A stretch of DNA of 24,622 nucleotides from Salpingoeca rosetta (GCF_000188695.1 NW_004754930.1:358-24979), one strand, 5' to 3'. Positions 12,701 through 20,950 are shown, counted from the first letter of the stretch. Notes: generated by a model not told the origin, from the letters alone. Numbers and translations: made by a program.

Positions 12701-13187
12701 AATGCCCGTCGACATGCTGTCAATGGCAATGTTGGCGTCCGAGAAGCGCCAGGTCGGTGCGCGGTACACGCTGCGCGGTGGCAGGTAGAGGCAAGGGGCG
12801 TCAAACTCCGCCGACGCGCAGTCAATGCTGGACGCGCTGTCGCGCACGCTCTCGCCCTGGCCCTCGTTAAACTTCCACAGGGAGGCGAGCCCGCTGGCGT
12901 CTGGCTGCACACTGGTGCCCCAGGTGCGGGAGATCTCGCGCGCGGTCAGGCGCTTGTTCCAGATGCGCAGCTCGTCAATGGAGCCGACAAAGACAGATGC
13001 CGGCGCAGAGTCGCCGCCAATGGTGGAGAGGCCAAACTGGCCCAGCGTCAGCGTCCCACCGGGGCGGAACGGGTTGCCGGCCAGCACAAACGTAAACGAT
13101 TTGGGCTGTGGCAGGCCGTCCGAGCCGATGGTGGGGTGCGACACAAAGTAGTGCAGCTCCAGCAGGTTGTTGAGGCCGTTGAGGACG
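1..13187 (-). CDS. Exon part: LamG end and VWD-C8 array (3' truncated)
   Basis: The frame is open from 13225 to base 1 without a stop, about 4,400 codons, which chance does not give. Order: end of LamG; a Cys-containing linker; EGF repeats; VWD 2; then thirteen units, mostly VWD + C8 + a short DxCGVCxGDGSxC motif. The layout recalls the D assemblies of von Willebrand factor and gel-forming mucins, with the GVC motif where those have a TIL domain. Several units keep the CGLC motif that in VWF is tied to disulfide multimer formation. Units 3-7 are strongly diverged and lower in GC. The last unit is cut by the window edge inside its C8 domain. Expected to act outside the cell as an adhesive or matrix-forming region. 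Confidence 0.92.
743..1869 (-). other. Array unit 12: VWD with a second C8 after a Thr linker
   Basis: A complete VWD (AGDPHFTTFDGARFDFYG to GGLCALYNGIAADD), the same short C8-like piece, helix and Thr run as unit 11, then a full second C8: CYALADRLGDFSFCHEHVDP, VVACEEAL and CEVVQAYRDQC. It ends DECGVCFGDGSTC. GC falls sharply below about 1074. Confidence 0.75.
1074..1475. repeat. 402-bp direct repeat, copy 1
   Basis: Identical base for base to 1965-2366 by eye, at an in-frame offset of 891 bp. It codes the last VWD strands, the short C8-like piece, the charged helix and the start of the Thr linker of unit 12. Homology runs 25 bp further (to 1500), with two single-base gaps relative to copy 2. 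Confidence 0.92.
1870..2544 (-). other. Array unit 11: truncated, chimeric VWD
   Basis: It starts as a normal unit (CTVLSSGQVLSVPG, CDFVLAKDPHGVFEVHARF). It then jumps, at the edge of the 402-bp repeat, straight to NIHVAVSPLFNNATGGLCAL, omitting most of the central VWD strands. A short C8-like piece, a charged helix (AWRSRQEAEDRLRDR) and a Thr run follow, then a Pro-rich linker. It has no GVC motif. Confidence 0.7.
1965..2366. repeat. 402-bp direct repeat, copy 2
   Basis: Perfect copy of 1074-1475. At its high-coordinate edge it goes on to 2393 with two extra single bases (at 2367 and near 2376), then homology stops abruptly inside the truncated VWD of unit 11. With copy 1 it frames about 490 bp of unique, GC-rich sequence. 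Confidence 0.92.
2545..3424 (-). other. Array unit 10: canonical VWD + C8 + GVC
   Basis: FGGVHFTTFDLSAYDFAGTC, CSYVLAKDCEESSFEV and GRMCGLCGDFTGSAIDDF. The C8 is shorter: RLCVLSPGAVADSATC, ACLRDAC and CEGAASFLEYC. It ends DRCGVCGGDGTSC. Confidence 0.8.
3425..4294 (-). other. Array unit 9: canonical VWD, two cysteines lost
   Basis: FGDPHYVTLDKTVFSFSGTC and CDYVFAKDCLYNEFEI are classic. CGLC is changed to CGLVGKYDN, and the closing motif to DRCGVAFGDGSSC, so one cysteine is lost at each place. The C8 has CTIIVDTDGPFASCH, ACLADMC and an IRQYDMLC end. Confidence 0.8.
4295..5152 (-). other. Array unit 8: VWD + C8 + GLC motif
   Basis: CSYVLAEDCAHGSFAI and SSVLCGLCNTALDDV mark the VWD. The C8 reads YCAALASDVGPYAACHAW, ACISDYC and CGVYAAYEDRC. 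It ends DRCGLCFGNGESC. High GC. Confidence 0.8.
5153..6266 (-). other. Array unit 7: long, diverged VWD + C8 with insertion
   Basis: The longest complete VWD stretch, including a basic IRRRKFW loop. It regains CGLC as ARGCGLCMGAAHL. In the C8, about 30 Ser/Thr-rich residues (near 5260-5370) are inserted between FCITLAAE and AACTDIVALEDLC. It ends DECGVCFGDGSTC. Confidence 0.6.
6267..7136 (-). other. Array unit 6: degenerate VWD + C8 + GVC
   Basis: TECEVLLLADKVDAQSL opens the unit; the CGLC region is replaced by MFGWCTSFSRV. The C8 has EYCNVLARANSELSPC, ACLASYC and CTAISDYQRTC. It ends DICGVCFGNGSAC. Moderate GC. Confidence 0.55.
7137..8069 (-). other. Array unit 5: degenerate VWD + C8 + GVC
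   Basis: TTCSVLLLETEHLQV and VTITVNDTTAV keep the strand pattern of a VWD, but the CGLC region is gone (GETRSACLASVSE). The C8 reads CDLAKTLCADL, LCVLRVC and CHLLGMYERAC. It ends DVCGICYGDGTSC. Several N-glycosylation sequons. Confidence 0.5.
8070..9021 (-). other. Array unit 4: strongly diverged VWD, good C8 + GVC
   Basis: The VWD part shares little more than CAYEVLTL and GGVCAGGSVG, with no CGLC. A polyserine run comes from the GAA repeat. The C8 is clear: CSIVLGSDYAPCREAINL, GCVRALC and CSRLAALEQHC. It ends DVCGVCDGDGSTC. Confidence 0.55.
8868..8882. repeat. (GAA)5 trinucleotide repeat
   Basis: Five GAA units on the plus strand, read on the minus strand as a serine run inside array unit 4. 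Confidence 0.85.
9022..9841 (-). other. Array unit 3: diverged VWD + C8 + GVC
   Basis: CTYHLLSMCGGDS replaces the AKDC strand, but CGLCALPN is kept. The C8 has MEFCSALSSN, TCIESFC and CDAIARAEKEC. It ends DVCGVCGGDSSSC. Lower GC than units 1 and 2. Confidence 0.65.
9842..10684 (-). other. Array unit 2: canonical VWD + C8
   Basis: CTYVVAKDCESDAFEVQ and KRMCGLCGNFNGVASDD are textbook VWD landmarks. The C8 reads CLALRDRYGAFAACQAVVDP, ACESAPC and CATRDAYANAC. The closing motif is altered to DVCTPCSSELPC. Confidence 0.85.
10685..11600 (-). other. Array unit 1: VWD + C8 + GVC motif
   Basis: VWD from SHWRTIGDAVF through VEGVCGGFPGVDPF; C8 with CASIPGADETL, DACIDEVC and CTFVQTVSELC; closing DRCGVCDGDGSTC at 10685-10723. 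The CGLC position is reduced to a single cysteine (GVCGGF). There is a Ser run in the C8 loop near 10890-10915. Confidence 0.75.
11600..12124 (-). other. VWD domain 2
   Basis: Starts LWSIFGEGYFTNLIGRSFTFDLQG and runs through AFEVYARQVKC to VDGRVSRDYCSASLGIMGTC. It resembles VWD 1 more than the array units: no C8 and no CGLC, and its last cysteines are shifted. It joins unit 1 without a linker. Confidence 0.6.
12125..12404 (-). other. EGF-like pair before VWD 2
   Basis: CACLSGYWGDSCAGVCPGG, then PCSDHGTCRVTSGTCLCEPDW and CSSCTAGKSGADCSV. The same EGF-then-VWD order precedes VWD 1, so EGF+VWD was duplicated as a block with LamG between the copies. Confidence 0.7.
12405..12744 (-). other. Cys-containing linker of unknown fold
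   Basis: About 110 residues (from IDALYKTSWTSVTLRIEAQRRC to CQSFPQGVIRFPDFF) between LamG and the EGF pair. It has five or six cysteines and a helical start. It recalls the Cys-rich segment found before EGF-VWD in mucin-4-like proteins, but I cannot assign it. Confidence 0.4.
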
Positions 13188-13475
13188 GGCGCCACACCAG
13201 CGAAATCTGGTTCCAGCTGTCGAGCTCAAGCGCAATGTCCGTTTCGTATACGCGGCCATTCCAGATGATGACGAGCTGCCCCGAGACAAACTCGGGCGGG
13301 CACGGCGTGACGCTGTCCAGGCACACCAGCCGGTTCACCACGGCGAACGTGTGGCTTGTGGCAAAGGACAGCAGCGTGCCCCCGTGCGCCTCGGCAAACA
13401 CGAGAAACTCGAGCGTGATGGCGGCGTCGGAGAACGTGTACAGCGGCTTGCTGGAGCAACCCGTGTCGTTGAAGT
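12745..13475 (-). other. LamG / pentraxin-like domain, broken by a frame shift
   Basis: ITLEFLVFAEAHGGTLLSFAT starts the fold. LELDSWNQISLVW is the typical strand before the break at 13187, and LNNLLELHYFV plus FVGSIDELRIWNKRLTAREI follow it. LWKFNEGQGESVRDSAS closes the domain, as in concanavalin-like LamG domains. The fold is complete if one base is restored. It probably binds a carbohydrate or protein ligand, as the family does; the exact ligand cannot be told. Confidence 0.7.
13184..13191 (-). other. Single-base frame break in the LamG domain
   Basis: The minus strand reads TGGCGCCCGTCCTCAAC. The upstream frame codes ISLVWRP then shifts to Ser/Thr/Cys-rich nonsense ending at 13048. The next frame codes VLNGLNNLLELHYFV, the expected LamG continuation. 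One C seems missing from the CCC run at 13187-13189. The downstream frame has a stop at 13226, before the break, so the switch point is narrowly defined. A homopolymer length error is likely. Confidence 0.85.
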
Positions 13476-16400
13476 GCAGCGCAAACCCTGCCACGGAATC
13501 CTCGCGCCGCTCGTTGTAGCCGGCGTACCCGTACACCACGCCAAAGGGCGAGTTGGCGCGGGTCACCGCCCAGAAGGGCCCAACCAGCTCGTGGATGTTG
13601 GTCTGCGTCAGGTTGGTGGAGACAATGGTGCCCTGGCCAACGTCCGCGAGGAACTCACCGTCGGCGTTGAACACAAAGTCATTGGTGGGCGTGTCGTCGC
13701 AGTGACCGAGCATGCCGCCAGCAAAGTTACAGATGCCCACGGGTGCGTACATGCGCGCGCTGAGGGCGCGTCCAAACACGCGCACGACAATGCGAATCTG
13801 CTTGTCCTCGCTGACAATTGTGTACGCGTGCGCCCCGGAGCGACGCAGCACGTAGTCTTCGGCAATGGTGAAATCAACAACCTGGCCTCCCAGGCCAACC
13901 TCGACCGGCCTGCCGCCAGACCACATCAGCACCGCCTGGCCGTCCTCGTACGGCGCGCGAAGCACAAACACCGTCGAGCCCACAGTCACGGCAACCGCCG
14001 TCACGCAGAACGCCTTTCCACCGCGGCACGTCGTCTGTCGCACGTGCAGCTTCAGCTCGGGCTGCTCAGAGTCAAACACAAGCAGCTCGCCAGAGGCGTA
14101 GTAGTTGAACGCAGCGCCGTCCATGCTCACAAAGTGGCCAAAGCCATCCACAGCAAGGTAGGGCTCTCGCCCGGGCGTCAGCTCGGTCGAAGCCACGGAG
14201 CAATCATAGCCAATCCAGCCGTCTGCACACCGCGAGCAGCTGGTGCGATACGGTGCCTTGGTCGACGGATGCTGCTCTGGTACGTGGTGGTTGGGATACG
14301 TGTAGTCAAACTCACGGCGCACGCGCCTGCGCGCTGCTTGTGTCGATAATGCGTCGCTGTCGGCGCTGCTGCTCTCGTTGTCCTCGTCACTGTCCAGGTC
14401 GCGGCGCGGGCGGTACTCTTGGTAGTCAATGCCACTCCACCGCAGCTCACACTGGCACTCGCCCGTGGTCGCGCTGCAGGTGCCGTGGCCGTTGCACGGG
14501 TTGCTGCCGCCGCCCGGGCACTCAAAGTCGCACGTGTCGCCCCAGTAGCCGTGGCGGCAGCGGCACACGGGCTCGTCGAGGCCGTTTGCGGGCGTCGGCG
14601 CAACAGTGTCTGGTTGCGTCGTGGTGCTGCCACCGGTGTCAGAGCCGCCGTCGCCGTCGCCGTCGCCGTCGCCGGGAATGGTGCCCGTGCACGCCGGTGC
14701 ATCTGCCACGCGGAGGATCAGGTACTTGTCGTGGAAGTTGGCCTTGGTGTTGGTCAGGACCCACGTCAAGCTGTCGGTTGCCGTGGCCAGCACAATCTTG
14801 AACACGTAGTGCACGCGGCCGGAGCGGAAGCGGGTTGGCTGGCCCAGGTTTTCGTTGGTGCGCGTTGCCGTGGACGCTGCGGTTGATGTGCCCTCCTCAG
14901 CAAAGAAGGGTGGCAGGTCTGTTGCCGCGGGCGTCACAATAAACTTGTTGTCCGGCCCGATGGGGACATTGAGGGGAACCGAGTTGAAGTTCTCGTAGCC
15001 GAGCCACACCTCATAAACGCCGTTGTCCGTCTGAGAGACGCACTCCAGCTTGGGAACAAGCGGGCGCGCATCCGAGGCCAACAGCGATACGTCGCCCGAA
15101 GCACTGTCATCCTGCGACCCAGACCCGGTGTCCTCAGCCACCACCTCGGAGCGGTCAACGACGTCACCGTGCCCGGCCTTGCAGCGAAGGCCGCAGCCCT
15201 CGGCGCCGTAGTCCTCGTGACAGCGCGTGCAGGCAGGGTACTCCCATCCTTCCTGGCAGTAGGTGCAGCTGGCACCTGTCCAGTGTCCGTTGTCATCATC
15301 ATCGTAGCACTGACAGATGTCCTCATCCTCGCCAACGCCGCGGCCGTTCACGCAGTACACGCTGCAGCCCCTCGTTGACCAGCCAATGTAGTTGTCCTCG
15401 CAGCGCTCGCAGCCCAGGCCCGTGTAGCGGTCGGCGCAGCGCTCGCACGCGTCGCCGTCAAAGCTGTTGTCGCACACGCACTCGGGCACGTCCTTTCCGG
15501 GCGGCACGACACACTGGCCGCGGCCGTAGCAGGCAGGGATGCCGGGGCACACCAAACGCTCGCACGCGTCGCCCTCAAATCCGTCGTTGCACAGACAGAA
15601 CGTGTTGTTGCCCTTCACCAGGCACAGCCCACGGCTGTTGCAGTCCGGCTCCCCAGGGCAGTCGATAAACTCGCAATACTCGCCCTTGCGCCCGGGCTTA
15701 CAGTGGCACTGGAGGTTGTCCAGGGAAATGCCGAGCGCTGGGTCCGGCGACACAAAGCTGCGCCGGCTTCGCTCAGCCACGGCCTCCTGCGAGGCGTGGC
15801 CGCGCCCAATCACAGCGCGACGCCGCCGGTTGGGCGCCGTGCTGTTGCTGTTGTTGTTGCCGCTGCTGCCGTCCATCAGCGTCGAGGTGCCATTGTTGCT
15901 GCCGCTGCTCGTGGTGTTGGCACTGTCCATGCCGGGAACAGGTGTGCAGAGCAACGTGGTGTTGACAGGCTGGTCAGCGGTGTCAACGTACGTGCGACTT
16001 GCTTCGTCAAGGGTCACGTTGACACCGTGCACTTCCAGGAACTGCTTGCCGCTGATCTGGTACGTCGCTGTTGCCAGCTGCGTGAGGTTGCAACCAAGCG
16101 GCAGAGGCCCATCCCACACCGTGCAGTTGGGGCCGGCCCAGTCCTGGATGCACTGGTTGCAGCGTGAGCCAAGGATCTTCTCGTTGAAGCACTCGCATTC
16201 CGGAACCACGCTATCGAAGTAGAGGACACACTCTCCCTGCCCAGAGCACATGGGTTCGCCGGGGCACACGTACTGGGCACAGTCCTCGCCGCCAAAGCCC
16301 GTGTCACAGTCGCAGGAGGGCAGCGCGTCCCCGTCCGGCCACACGCACTCGCCGTGGCCAGAGCAGCCGTTGGGACAGTCAAAGTCGTTGCAGTATGTCC

Positions 16401-17937
16401 CGGTAAAGCCGGGTTTGCACCCGCACGTGCCGAGGCCGCCGCACTCAATGTCGCAGGCAACACCGGTGTAGCATGGGTCGCACTCGCAGTTGCCGCTGTT
16501 CATCGGCACCTGGTTACCGTGTTCGCACGGCAGCTCGCATGCCGGGCCCATCCAGCCCTTGGTACAGTTGAGGCAAATGGGCGGGTCAACGCCGGCGTAG
16601 CACGTGCCGCGGCCGTTGCAGTCTGGGGTGCCAGGGCAGTCTGGGATGTCGCACCCAGGGCCGCGCCAGCCGGGGTTGCAGAAGCACAGCTGTTCCTCCG
16701 AGTTGCACACGCCGTGGCCAGTGCAGCTCTCGCCCGTGCCGGGGCAGCCCTTGATGTTGCACTTGGGCCCCCACCACGCCTCGTCGCACTCGCATGCGCC
16801 ATTCACGCACACGCCGTGGTCGCTGCACTCGCGGTCGCAGTTAGGGCCGTCAAAGCAGACGGCGGGCTCGCACACGCAAATGCCAGAGTCCATGGGGATC
16901 TGCGTGCCGTTCACGCAGGGGATGTCGCAGGCTGGACCCATCCAGCCGTGGTGACAGCCGGTGCACACTGGCGGATCTTGCAGGCCGGTGCAGTCGCCGC
17001 GACCAAAGCAATCTGGCTCGCCAGGGCAGTCTGGGATGTGGCAGCCCGTGCCAATCCAGCCGGCGTCACAGGCACACTCTTGCGTGGCCACGTTGCAGAG
17101 CCCGTGATCGGTGCATGGCGAACCCACACCCGGGCACGCGCGCACCTCGCACAGGGGGCCCCACCAGCCAACGCCAGGCACACCGCAGTCGCAGAACGCG
17201 TTGCCGTCGTCGTCTTCAGCACACGTGCCGTGGTTTGAGCACTCCAGGTCGCAGCTGAAGCCGGAAAAGCAGTCGTCGCACTTGCAGTTGCCAGAGTCCA
17301 TGGGCTCCTGGTGGCCGTGCACACAGGGGATCTCGCAGGCCGGGCCCATCCAGCCTTGCGTGCAGTTGCGGCAAACGGGCTCGCCAAGGACCTCATCAAA
17401 CACACAGTCGCCGCGGTCATTGCAGTCATCGGGGCAGTCGAGCTCCTCGCAGCCTTCGCCGCGGAAGCCATCGTCGCAGGTGCAGACCTGGGTCACCTCG
17501 TTGCAGTCGCCATGCCCGGAGCAACTCTCGCCGTTCATGCCGGGGCAGCCGCGCACGCTGCAGTCATCGCCGTACCAGCCAAGCCACAGGCCGTCCGCTC
17601 GTCGCTCGCACTCGCACATGCCGTTGTTGCACGTGCCGTGACCAGAGCACATGATGTCGCAGCCAGCACCGGAGAAGCACTCATCGCAGACGCAGACGCC
17701 GGAGTTCTTGGGTGTCTCCGTGCCGTTGATGCAGGGCTCGTTGCAGTCAATGCCCATCCAGCCATCGTCGCAGTTTATGCAGCGCGGCTGCTCGCGGGGA
17801 AGGCCCTCGCACGTGCCGCGCCCATAGCAGTCGGGGTCACCGATGCAGTCCGGCTGGTCGCAGCCCTCGCCCAGCCAGCCAGCGTGGCATAGGCACTGCT
17901 GGGTGCTCGGCTGGCAGTCGCCGCGCCCAGAGCAGTC
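13188..17937 (-). CDS. Exon part: EGF repeats, processing linkers, VWD, LamG start
   Basis: Domains in order: the last super-repeats (to about 16400); three looser EGF domains (to about 16115); a Cys-poor beta region and an N/S/G-rich linker ending in RRRR and RSRR basic sites; EGF repeats (15720-15185); an acidic linker; a beta-sandwich-like domain (15056-14680); a DG-repeat and Thr linker; an EGF followed by an acidic linker with an RRRVRR site; an EGF-like stub; a VWD domain (14190-13630); and the first half of a LamG-like domain. The frame is uninterrupted from the 17937 break to 13188, where a second break occurs mid-LamG. This stretch is the hinge between the EGF stalk and the VWD array, and it holds the likely proteolytic processing sites. 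Confidence 0.9.
13630..14190 (-). other. VWD domain 1
   Basis: The domain opens YLAVDGFGHFVSMDGAAFNYYASGE, matching the Gly-Asp/His..FDG..F..Y.GE start of von Willebrand D domains of the kind placed beside EGF repeats. It has paired cysteines (TTCRGGKAFC), a VVRVFG strand and a closing GICNFAGGMLGHCDD in place of the usual CGLCGNFNG. A DFVFNADGEFL segment ends it. It lacks a following C8 domain and passes directly to LamG. Confidence 0.75.
14314..14331 (-). other. Third furin-type site, RRRVRR
   Basis: The peptide QAARRRVRREFDY follows a Ser/Asp/Glu-rich linker (about 14340-14420) between an EGF repeat and the EGF-like stub before the first VWD. P4, P2 and P1 are all Arg, a strong convertase match. 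Cleavage here would release the VWD array from the EGF stalk. Confidence 0.55.
14647..14673. repeat. GCCGTC hexanucleotide microsatellite
   Basis: Four full GCCGTC units plus a half unit. On the minus strand they code an alternating Asp-Gly run that leads into a Thr-rich linker. The array is likely to vary in length between strains. Confidence 0.85.
14680..15056 (-). other. Beta-sandwich-like domain resembling a repeat of bacterial surface proteins
   Basis: The segment starts CVSQTDNGVYEVWLGYENF, continues VPLNVPIGPDNKFIV, then GQPTRFRSGRVHYVFKI and LTWVLTNTKA. This order (Cys-Val, a Tyr..GYxNxN core, a PxGxxNKF strand, GQPxxFxxGR, then a WxL strand) is one I associate with a short domain common in bacterial and archaeal cell-surface proteins. 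I cannot name the family with certainty. It sits between acidic and DG-rich linkers. Confidence 0.45.
15185..15720 (-). other. Second EGF cluster with laminin-like spacing
   Basis: About five cysteine-rich repeats follow the furin sites: CHCKPGRKGEYC, CPGEPDCNSRGLC, CPGIPACYGRGQC and CERCADRYTGLGCERC, then an acidic-loop repeat with CQCYDDDDNGHWTG. The CERC..YTGxGCERC spacing recalls laminin-type EGF domains. They link the N-terminal stalk to the beta-sandwich-like domain. Confidence 0.7.
15757..15831 (-). other. Two furin-type cleavage sites in a low-complexity linker
   Basis: The peptide NRRRRAVIGRG has RRRR at 15828-15817, and AERSRRSFV has RSRR at 15771-15760. Both match the R-x-K/R-R consensus of proprotein convertases. 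They follow a linker (about 15840-15960) made mostly of Asn, Ser, Gly and Thr, which should be exposed. Cleavage in the Golgi would separate the N-terminal beta-helix/EGF part from the rest, perhaps still held by disulfides or non-covalent contacts. Function is inferred from the motif and its context. Confidence 0.6.
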
Positions 17938-20900
17938 AATCCAACGCCAGGGCAGCCTCGGCGCTGGCAGAACTCGCCCCAGAAACCCTCACCGTTGAAC
18001 GTGCCGCAATCGCAGGTGCCGTTCACGCAGGTGCCGTAGTCGTTGCACAGCAGCTCGCAGCCGTCGCCGTGATAGCACGGCTCGCACACGCAAATGCCCG
18101 AGTCCATGGGCTCCTGGCGGCCGTGAATGCAGGGCTCATCGCAGGCCTCGCCCATCCAGCCAACCGCACAGCCGGTGCAGCGCACATCGACAGTGCCATC
18201 CTCTAATACGACTGGGCGACACGTGCCACGGTCATTACAGTCCTCGGGACAGTCTGGCGTGTCGCAGCCAATGCCCTTCCACCCGGGCTCACAGGTACAC
18301 TCAAACAGGGCTTCGTTGCACTCGCCGTGGCCACTGCAGTCCAGCGGCACGCCTCGCTGCAGGACCGTGCGCGTGCCGTTGATGACCTGCACAGTGCTGC
18401 TGGAGCCGGGGCAGCCGGGAATCTCACAGCCGGGCCCGCTGTAGCCGAGGTCAAAGTCGCACTGGCACACGCCATTGACACAGTCGCCGTGGTCACCACA
18501 CACGGTGTCACAACTGATGCCCGTGTAGCAGTCCTCGCACACGCAGCCCGCCGTCTGGTTGGCAAAGGCGCCGTGCACGCACGGCAGCGAGCAATCTGGG
18601 CCCGTGAAGTTGCTGTTGCACTGGCACTGCTGCGTCAGCGGGTCGCAAGTGCCTTGGTTGTTACAGGGCGGGTTGCCGGGGCACACGGGCTCCTCACAGG
18701 CGATGCCGCGCCATGCACCGTCGCAGACACACTCTCCGGTGGCGCCGTTGCATTCGCCGTGGCCGTTGCAGTTGCCGTTCTCGCCAGGGCAGCCGGGGCG
18801 ATCGCACAGCTCGCCCCGCCACGAGTTGCCAACCTCTGTTGTGTAGCAGTCGCACTTGCCGTCGACGATGACGCCGTGGCCAGAGCACATGGCATCGCAC
18901 CCGCGGCCGCTCCAGCCAGGGTCGCACTTGCAGTAGCCAGAGTCCATGGGCTCCTGGTGTCCGTGCACACAGGGCTGCTCGCAGGCCGGGCCCATCCAGC
19001 CGTCCTCGCAAGACTGGCACGTGGGCTGTCCAGGGGCAGTGGCATTGCAGAAGCCGCGGCCGTTGCAGTCTGGCGTGCCGGGGCAGTCTGGGATGTGGCA
19101 GCCAATACCGGCCCAGCCCGGGCTGCACACGCACTCCGTGGTGGCAGCGTTGCACTCGCCGTGTCCAGAGCAATCCAAGCCGTACAGACCGGGGCAGCCA
19201 GGCACCTCGCACAGGGAGCCCTTGTAACCGAGCTCAAACGTGCACTGGCACTTGCCGTTGACAATGCGGCCGTGGTTGGAGCACTCTGCGTCGCAGCCAC
19301 GACCTGCCCAGCCGGGCTCGCACACGCAGATGCCCGAGTTTGGGGGATCTTGGACGCCGTGGACGCACGGGTCGTTGCAGGCAGGGCCCATCCAGGGGCC
19401 ACGGCAGTCCTGGCACAACGGTGTTGGCAGCGTGTAGTTGCAGAACCCGCGACCAAAGCAGTTTGGTGAGCCGGGGCAGTCTGGCGTCTCACAGCCGGGT
19501 CCCGTCCAGCCGGGTTCACAGTCGCACCTCGCTTCAGCGGCGTTGCACTCGCCGTTGCCAGAGCACGACTGGCCAATGCGCATGCGCTCCACGCCGCTCA
19601 GGCCACACACGCCGTCTGCCGTCTCGCCTCCGATGCAGGGCCCATTGCCCGGGCAACCGCGGATGTCACAGCGCTCGCCCCAGTAGCCGGAGAGGTAGTG
19701 GCATACGCAGGTCTTGGTGGCGGAATCAATGGTGCCGTGGCCGTTGCATTCGAGGTTGCAGCTCTCGCCTGTCCAGCCAGGGTCGCACACGCAGATGCCC
19801 GAGTTGGGAGGGTCTTGAACGCCGTGGACGCAGGGCGTGTTGCAGTCCGGGCCCATCCAGCCCTGCTCGCAGTTCTGGCACACGGGATTGGGCAGCGTGA
19901 AGTTGCAGTAGCCGCGACCAAAGCAGTCGGGCTCACCAGGGCAGTCTGGCGTCTCGCAGCCGGGGCCGCGCCAGCCAGGGTTGCACTCACACACGGCGTC
20001 GGCGGTGTTACACTCGCCGTTGCCCGAGCAGGACTTGCCAACACGCATGCGCTCGGCGTCGCTCAAGCCGCACACGCCTTCTGCCTCACTGCCTGGGAGA
20101 CAGGGGCCGTTGCCTGGGCAGCCAGGTACGTCACAAAGGTCACCCCAAAACCCTTTCTCGTAGGTGCAGATGCAGAGCTTCAGGTCGGTGTTGTACTTGC
20201 CGTTGTCACTGCACTCTGCATCGCACCCGACGCCGGCCCAGCCGGGATCGCACACGCAGATGCCCGAGTTTGGCGGGGTTTCCGTGCCGGCAACGCACGG
20301 CTCGTCACAGCCGTACCCCATCCAGGGACCCACGCAGTCCACGCAGCGCACAATGTCGTAGTTGGTGGAGTCGCACGTGCCTCTGTCATGGCAGTCGGGC
20401 TCACCGGGGCAGTCTGGGATGTGGCAGCCGACGCCGCGCCAGCCGGGGTAGCAGGTACACGTGTGGTCTGCGTTATTGCACTCGCCGTTGCCCGTGCAGT
20501 CGACGCCGTAGCCAGGGCAGCCCGGGATGTCGCACAGGGGCCCACGCCAGCCCGTGAGGAAGTCGCACACGCACTCGCCAGTGGTGGCGTTGATCTTGCC
20601 GTGGCCGGAGCACTCGCGGTTGCAGCCCTCGCCGGCCCAGCCAGGCTCACAGACGCAGGTGCCAGAGTTTTTGGGCGTCTCTGTTCCATGCAGGCAGGGC
20701 TCGTTGCAGCCGATGCCCATCCAGCCCTCGTCGCAGTCGATGCAGCGCGGCGTGTCGGCAAAGTCTGGGCTGCAGGTGCCGCGGCCGAGGCAGTCGGGCT
20801 CGCCAGGACAGTCTGGGATGGAGCAGTCGATGCCCGCCCAGCCGACGGCACACACGCACTGGTGCAGGTAGGCGTTGCATGCGCCGTTGCCGTTGCAGTT

Positions 20901-20950
20901 GCGGTCGGGGCCGGGGCAGCCCGGTAGCTCGCACAGCTCACCGTACCACA
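16400..20950 (-). repeat. Eleven-copy EGF super-repeat (about 390-467 nt each)
   Basis: The GWMG/PWMG signature or its equivalent recurs near 20720, 20320, 19855, 19388, 18992, 18601 (divergent), 18151, 17752, 17345, 16937 and 16548. Spacing is 389-467 nt, about 130-155 residues and four EGF-like domains per unit. Longer units carry an insertion between CPG and CSGxGECN. Two neighbouring units share a related one of the form GVCGLSxxERMRxGxSC (about 20030-20120 and 19560-19650). A third, near 18340-18420, has a different insertion. Shared insertions mark local duplication. The repeats are diverged at the DNA level, so they are old domain repeats rather than a satellite. Confidence 0.85.
17932..17942 (-). 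other. Single-base frame break inside an EGF repeat
   Basis: On the minus strand the bases read GGATTGACTGC. Before the break the frame codes GCPGVG; after it, the frame shifted by one codes DCSGRGDCQPS. Other units have CPGxGxDCSGHGECN here, so one base appears to be missing between 17938 and 17937 (GGATTG-GAC would fit). There is no room for an intron. A sequencing or assembly error is the simplest reading; a true frameshift allele is the alternative. Confidence 0.85.

Noticed and set aside
13184..17942. Programmed ribosomal frameshifting at the two frame breaks
   Set aside because: Neither site shows a slippery heptamer or a stop codon at the shift point, and the two contexts differ. Single missing bases are simpler.
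16400..20950. CRISPR-like or satellite array
   Set aside because: The periodic signal is cysteine-rich protein repeat with synonymous divergence and variable length, with no constant short repeat and spacer.
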